64,000 bases of DNA. Origin: Xenorhabdus indica. GTDB taxonomy: Bacteria; Pseudomonadota; Gammaproteobacteria; Enterobacterales; Enterobacteriaceae. The stretch lies in NCBI RefSeq assembly GCF_014467235.1, contig NZ_NKHP01000010.1, positions 62,001 to 126,000 on the forward strand. Reading direction: 5' to 3'. Positions 62,143-64,000 of this stretch are shown here, piece by piece (within the stretch, counting starts at the first letter, position 1; every line of letters begins with the position of its first letter). The translations under genes were made by a program, and so were the position numbers. A model generated the notes under the pieces. The model was not told where the DNA came from. It did not search any database and saw only the letters and a program-made list of their open reading frames with translations.

Positions 62143-63858
62143 TTATGCCGCTGATGGATTGGTTGGTGAAAGTGATGGTGGTGGTGGAGTTATTGGGCAA
62201 CCTTCATCATTTTCCGGTAGTACATTAGCCATCGTTTTGGCGATCTCATGTTCGCCAATAATAATGTGATTGGCACCGCGTTCTGTAATGTAAGTGACTT
62301 CATCGTCATAATGAGCACGGACAATGATATTGATATCTGGTCTCATTTCCCGCGCATTTTCAACAATTTTACCTGCTTCATAACCATTTGGAATGGTCAG
62401 GAATAGTGTACAAGCGCAATCCAGTCTTGCTAATGTCATGATATCTTTCTTGGCCGCATTACCCATTACGGCACTGATACCAGCCTCTCCTAACTCTTCA
62501 AATCCGGCACGTGTATCTTCAATGGCTACCAGTGGAAAATTTCTTTCTTGTAGATGTTGGCAAAGCAGACGACCAACCCGGCCATATCCCACGACAATGG
62601 CATGACCACAAATATTGACAGGGATCTGAGTTTCTTCTTCTAATGTTTCTTCCAATAGCTGCTCTTCAATGGTTTCTGTTTTTTCCAGATAACGATCCAG
62701 CAGACTGAATAAAACTGGATTTAACATAATAGAAAGAATGGCTCCGGCAAGTATAAGATTGCGAGCATCTTCATCCAACATACCTAAAGTTACTCCGAGC
62801 CCTGCCAGAATAAAGGCAAACTCGCCAATTTGGGCCAGGCTGACGGAAATTGTCAGCGCAGTACGTCGCGAATGACCAAAGATCTTGACCAACAACATGG
62901 CGGCGGCTGATTTGCCAATAATGATAATGGCAAGGGTTCCTAAAATGGCAATTGGCTGTTGTAAGAGGATCATTGGATCAAACAACATGCCTACGGACAC
63001 AAAGAATAGAACTGCAAAAGCGTCTCTGAGAGGCAAAGTATCTTGCGCCGCACGATGACTCAATTCTGATTCATTCAGCACCATGCCGGCAAAAAATGCT
63101 CCTAATGCAAACGAGGCATCAAACAGCGTCACGGCACCATAGGCGACCCCTAATGCGATGGTAAGAACTGCAAGGGTAAATAATTCACGGGAGCCTGTAC
63201 CGGCTGTTCTCGCTAACAGCCAAGGGATAAGACGGCGGCCGACGAAAATCATCAATAAAATAAAGACGACAACTTTGCCAATGGTAATAGTCAGTCCGAG
63301 CAGTAACTGGCCTATATCTGCATTCTGGTTATCTAAAATACTAGCAGATGCGGGTAGTAATACCAGAGTTAGTACCATTGCCAGATCTTCAACAATTAAC
63401 CAACCAATCGCAATCTTACCTCGTTGGCTATCAATGAGTTGACGTTCTTCCACTGCTCTGAGAAGTACGACGGTACTCGCGGTTGACAAACAGAGGCCAA
63501 AGACAATTCCACTGTATAGTCCCCAACCAAGTAGTTTTGATAAGCCGACTCCCAGAACAGTTGCAACAGCAATCTGCGCAATAGCACCTGGGATTGCAAT
63601 TGATTTTACGGCTAATAAGTCTTTGAGTGAAAAATGCAGGCCGACACCAAACATCAGTAAGATCACGCCAATTTCTGAAAGTTCGGGTGCCAGAGAAGTA
63701 TCGGCAACAAAACCAGGTGTAAAAGGCCCGGCAAGTACACCTGCCATAAGATAACCTACTAAAGGCGAGATTCTCAGGCGCTGTGCAAACATACCGAGCA
63801 GATAGGCGAGAAGAAAACCGCCAACAATAGTCGTGATTAGAGGTGTCGAATGCTCCAT
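62143..63858 (-). CDS. ybaL: KefC-family cation:proton antiporter YbaL
   Basis: YbaL is a CPA2-family potassium/proton antiporter-like protein. The 571-residue product has about 12-13 membrane helices (ISPLVGYLMAGVLAGPFTPGFVAD, FGVGLHFSLKDL, GWLIVEDLAMVLTLVLLPA, DASFALGAFFAGMVLNESELSHRAA) and a C-terminal RCK/TrkA-N nucleotide-binding domain (HAIVVGYGRVGRLLCQHL). The tail is Pro-rich. The ATG at 63858 is preceded by AAGGAG at five bases; a TTG one codon upstream is in frame. Ion and regulator are not shown by sequence. Confidence 0.95.
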   Translation of the reverse strand: MEHSTPLITTIVGGFLLAYLLGMFAQRLRISPLVGYLMAGVLAGPFTPGFVADTSLAPELSEIGVILLMFGVGLHFSLKDLLAVKSIAIPGAIAQIAVATVLGVGLSKLLGWGLYSGIVFGLCLSTASTVVLLRAVEERQLIDSQRGKIAIGWLIVEDLAMVLTLVLLPASASILDNQNADIGQLLLGLTITIGKVVVFILLMIFVGRRLIPWLLARTAGTGSRELFTLAVLTIALGVAYGAVTLFDASFALGAFFAGMVLNESELSHRAAQDTLPLRDAFAVLFFVSVGMLFDPMILLQQPIAILGTLAIIIIGKSAAAMLLVKIFGHSRRTALTISVSLAQIGEFAFILAGLGVTLGMLDEDARNLILAGAILSIMLNPVLFSLLDRYLEKTETIEEQLLEETLEEETQIPVNICGHAIVVGYGRVGRLLCQHLQERNFPLVAIEDTRAGFEELGEAGISAVMGNAAKKDIMTLARLDCACTLFLTIPNGYEAGKIVENAREMRPDINIIVRAHYDDEVTYITERGANHIIIGEHEIAKTMANVLPENDEGCPITPPPPSLSPTNPSAA

Positions 63859-64000
63859 CAAGGCTCCTTCTAGGCTAGATTGTTATAGATTGTATTATTA
63901 GGTGAGGTAATAATTTATTTTACAAATAATTTAAGATAATTGCTTGAAAAATATTCTTTTATAGAGAAATGCAGATGATCTACATAAATATTATTGTAAT
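63859..64000. other. ybaL upstream region to window end
   Basis: AT-rich sequence upstream of ybaL with no coding frame. It should contain the ybaL promoter, but I see no clear match. Confidence 0.5.

Overview
The window is core chromosome of a moderately AT-rich gammaproteobacterium of the order Enterobacterales. Most proteins align closely, from memory, with E. coli K-12 homologues, and gene order from dxs to ybaL follows the E. coli 9-11 minute region. Several traits point to Morganellaceae close to Photorhabdus or Xenorhabdus: a 67-residue YmoA-like Hha, short dispersed TATACC...GGTATA palindromic repeats, a lone Wzz gene between hemH and gsk, and loss of several E. coli genes (ybaE, cof, ybaY, ybaZ, ybaA, ylaBC, maa, ybaN, aes). 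The genus call is inference.

Layout. Positions 1-2035 hold the end of tatB, then tatC and a magnesium-type hemB; this block abuts dxs at a junction not found in E. coli. Positions 2134-10800 carry the isoprenoid/exonuclease operon xseB-ispA-dxs, then thiI, yajL, panE, yajQ and yajR. Positions 11007-15799 are the cytochrome bo3 operon cyoABCDE on the minus strand. A Tsx/OmpK-like outer-membrane channel gene is inserted between cyo and ampG-yajG. Positions 19582-29644 are the proteostasis block bolA, tig, clpP, clpX, lon, hupB, ppiD, ybaV. Positions 29793-39011 hold fadM, queC, a cysteine-lyase-like gene divergent from the regulator decR, the ABC exporter mdlAB, the nitrogen pair glnK-amtB and tesB. 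A gene-poor, AT-rich stretch (39012-41703) holds the 4.5S RNA gene ffs, hha-tomB and two palindromic repeats. Then come acrAB/acrR, mscK, priC-rsmS, apt, dnaX-ybaB-recR, htpG, adk, hemH, wzz, gsk and ybaL.

Regulation visible in the sequence. There are sigma32-type promoters before clpP, lon and htpG, and a consensus sigma54 promoter with an upstream NtrC-like palindrome before glnK-amtB. A CRP-like site precedes the Tsx-like gene. An AcrR-type palindrome and a marbox-like match lie between acrA and acrR. A dyad fills the spacer of the cyo promoter, and another lies between decR and its divergent neighbour. dnaX keeps the A-AAA-AAG frameshift signal, with a -1 frame stop two codons on. Many genes end in clear hairpin terminators.

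I found no CRISPR array, tRNA, rRNA, insertion sequence with transposase, prophage, toxin cluster or obviously new multi-gene system. The most distinctive observations are the dispersed palindromic repeats (one directly in front of hupB), the decR/cysteine-lyase pair, the solitary wzz and the unassigned operator-like dyads.
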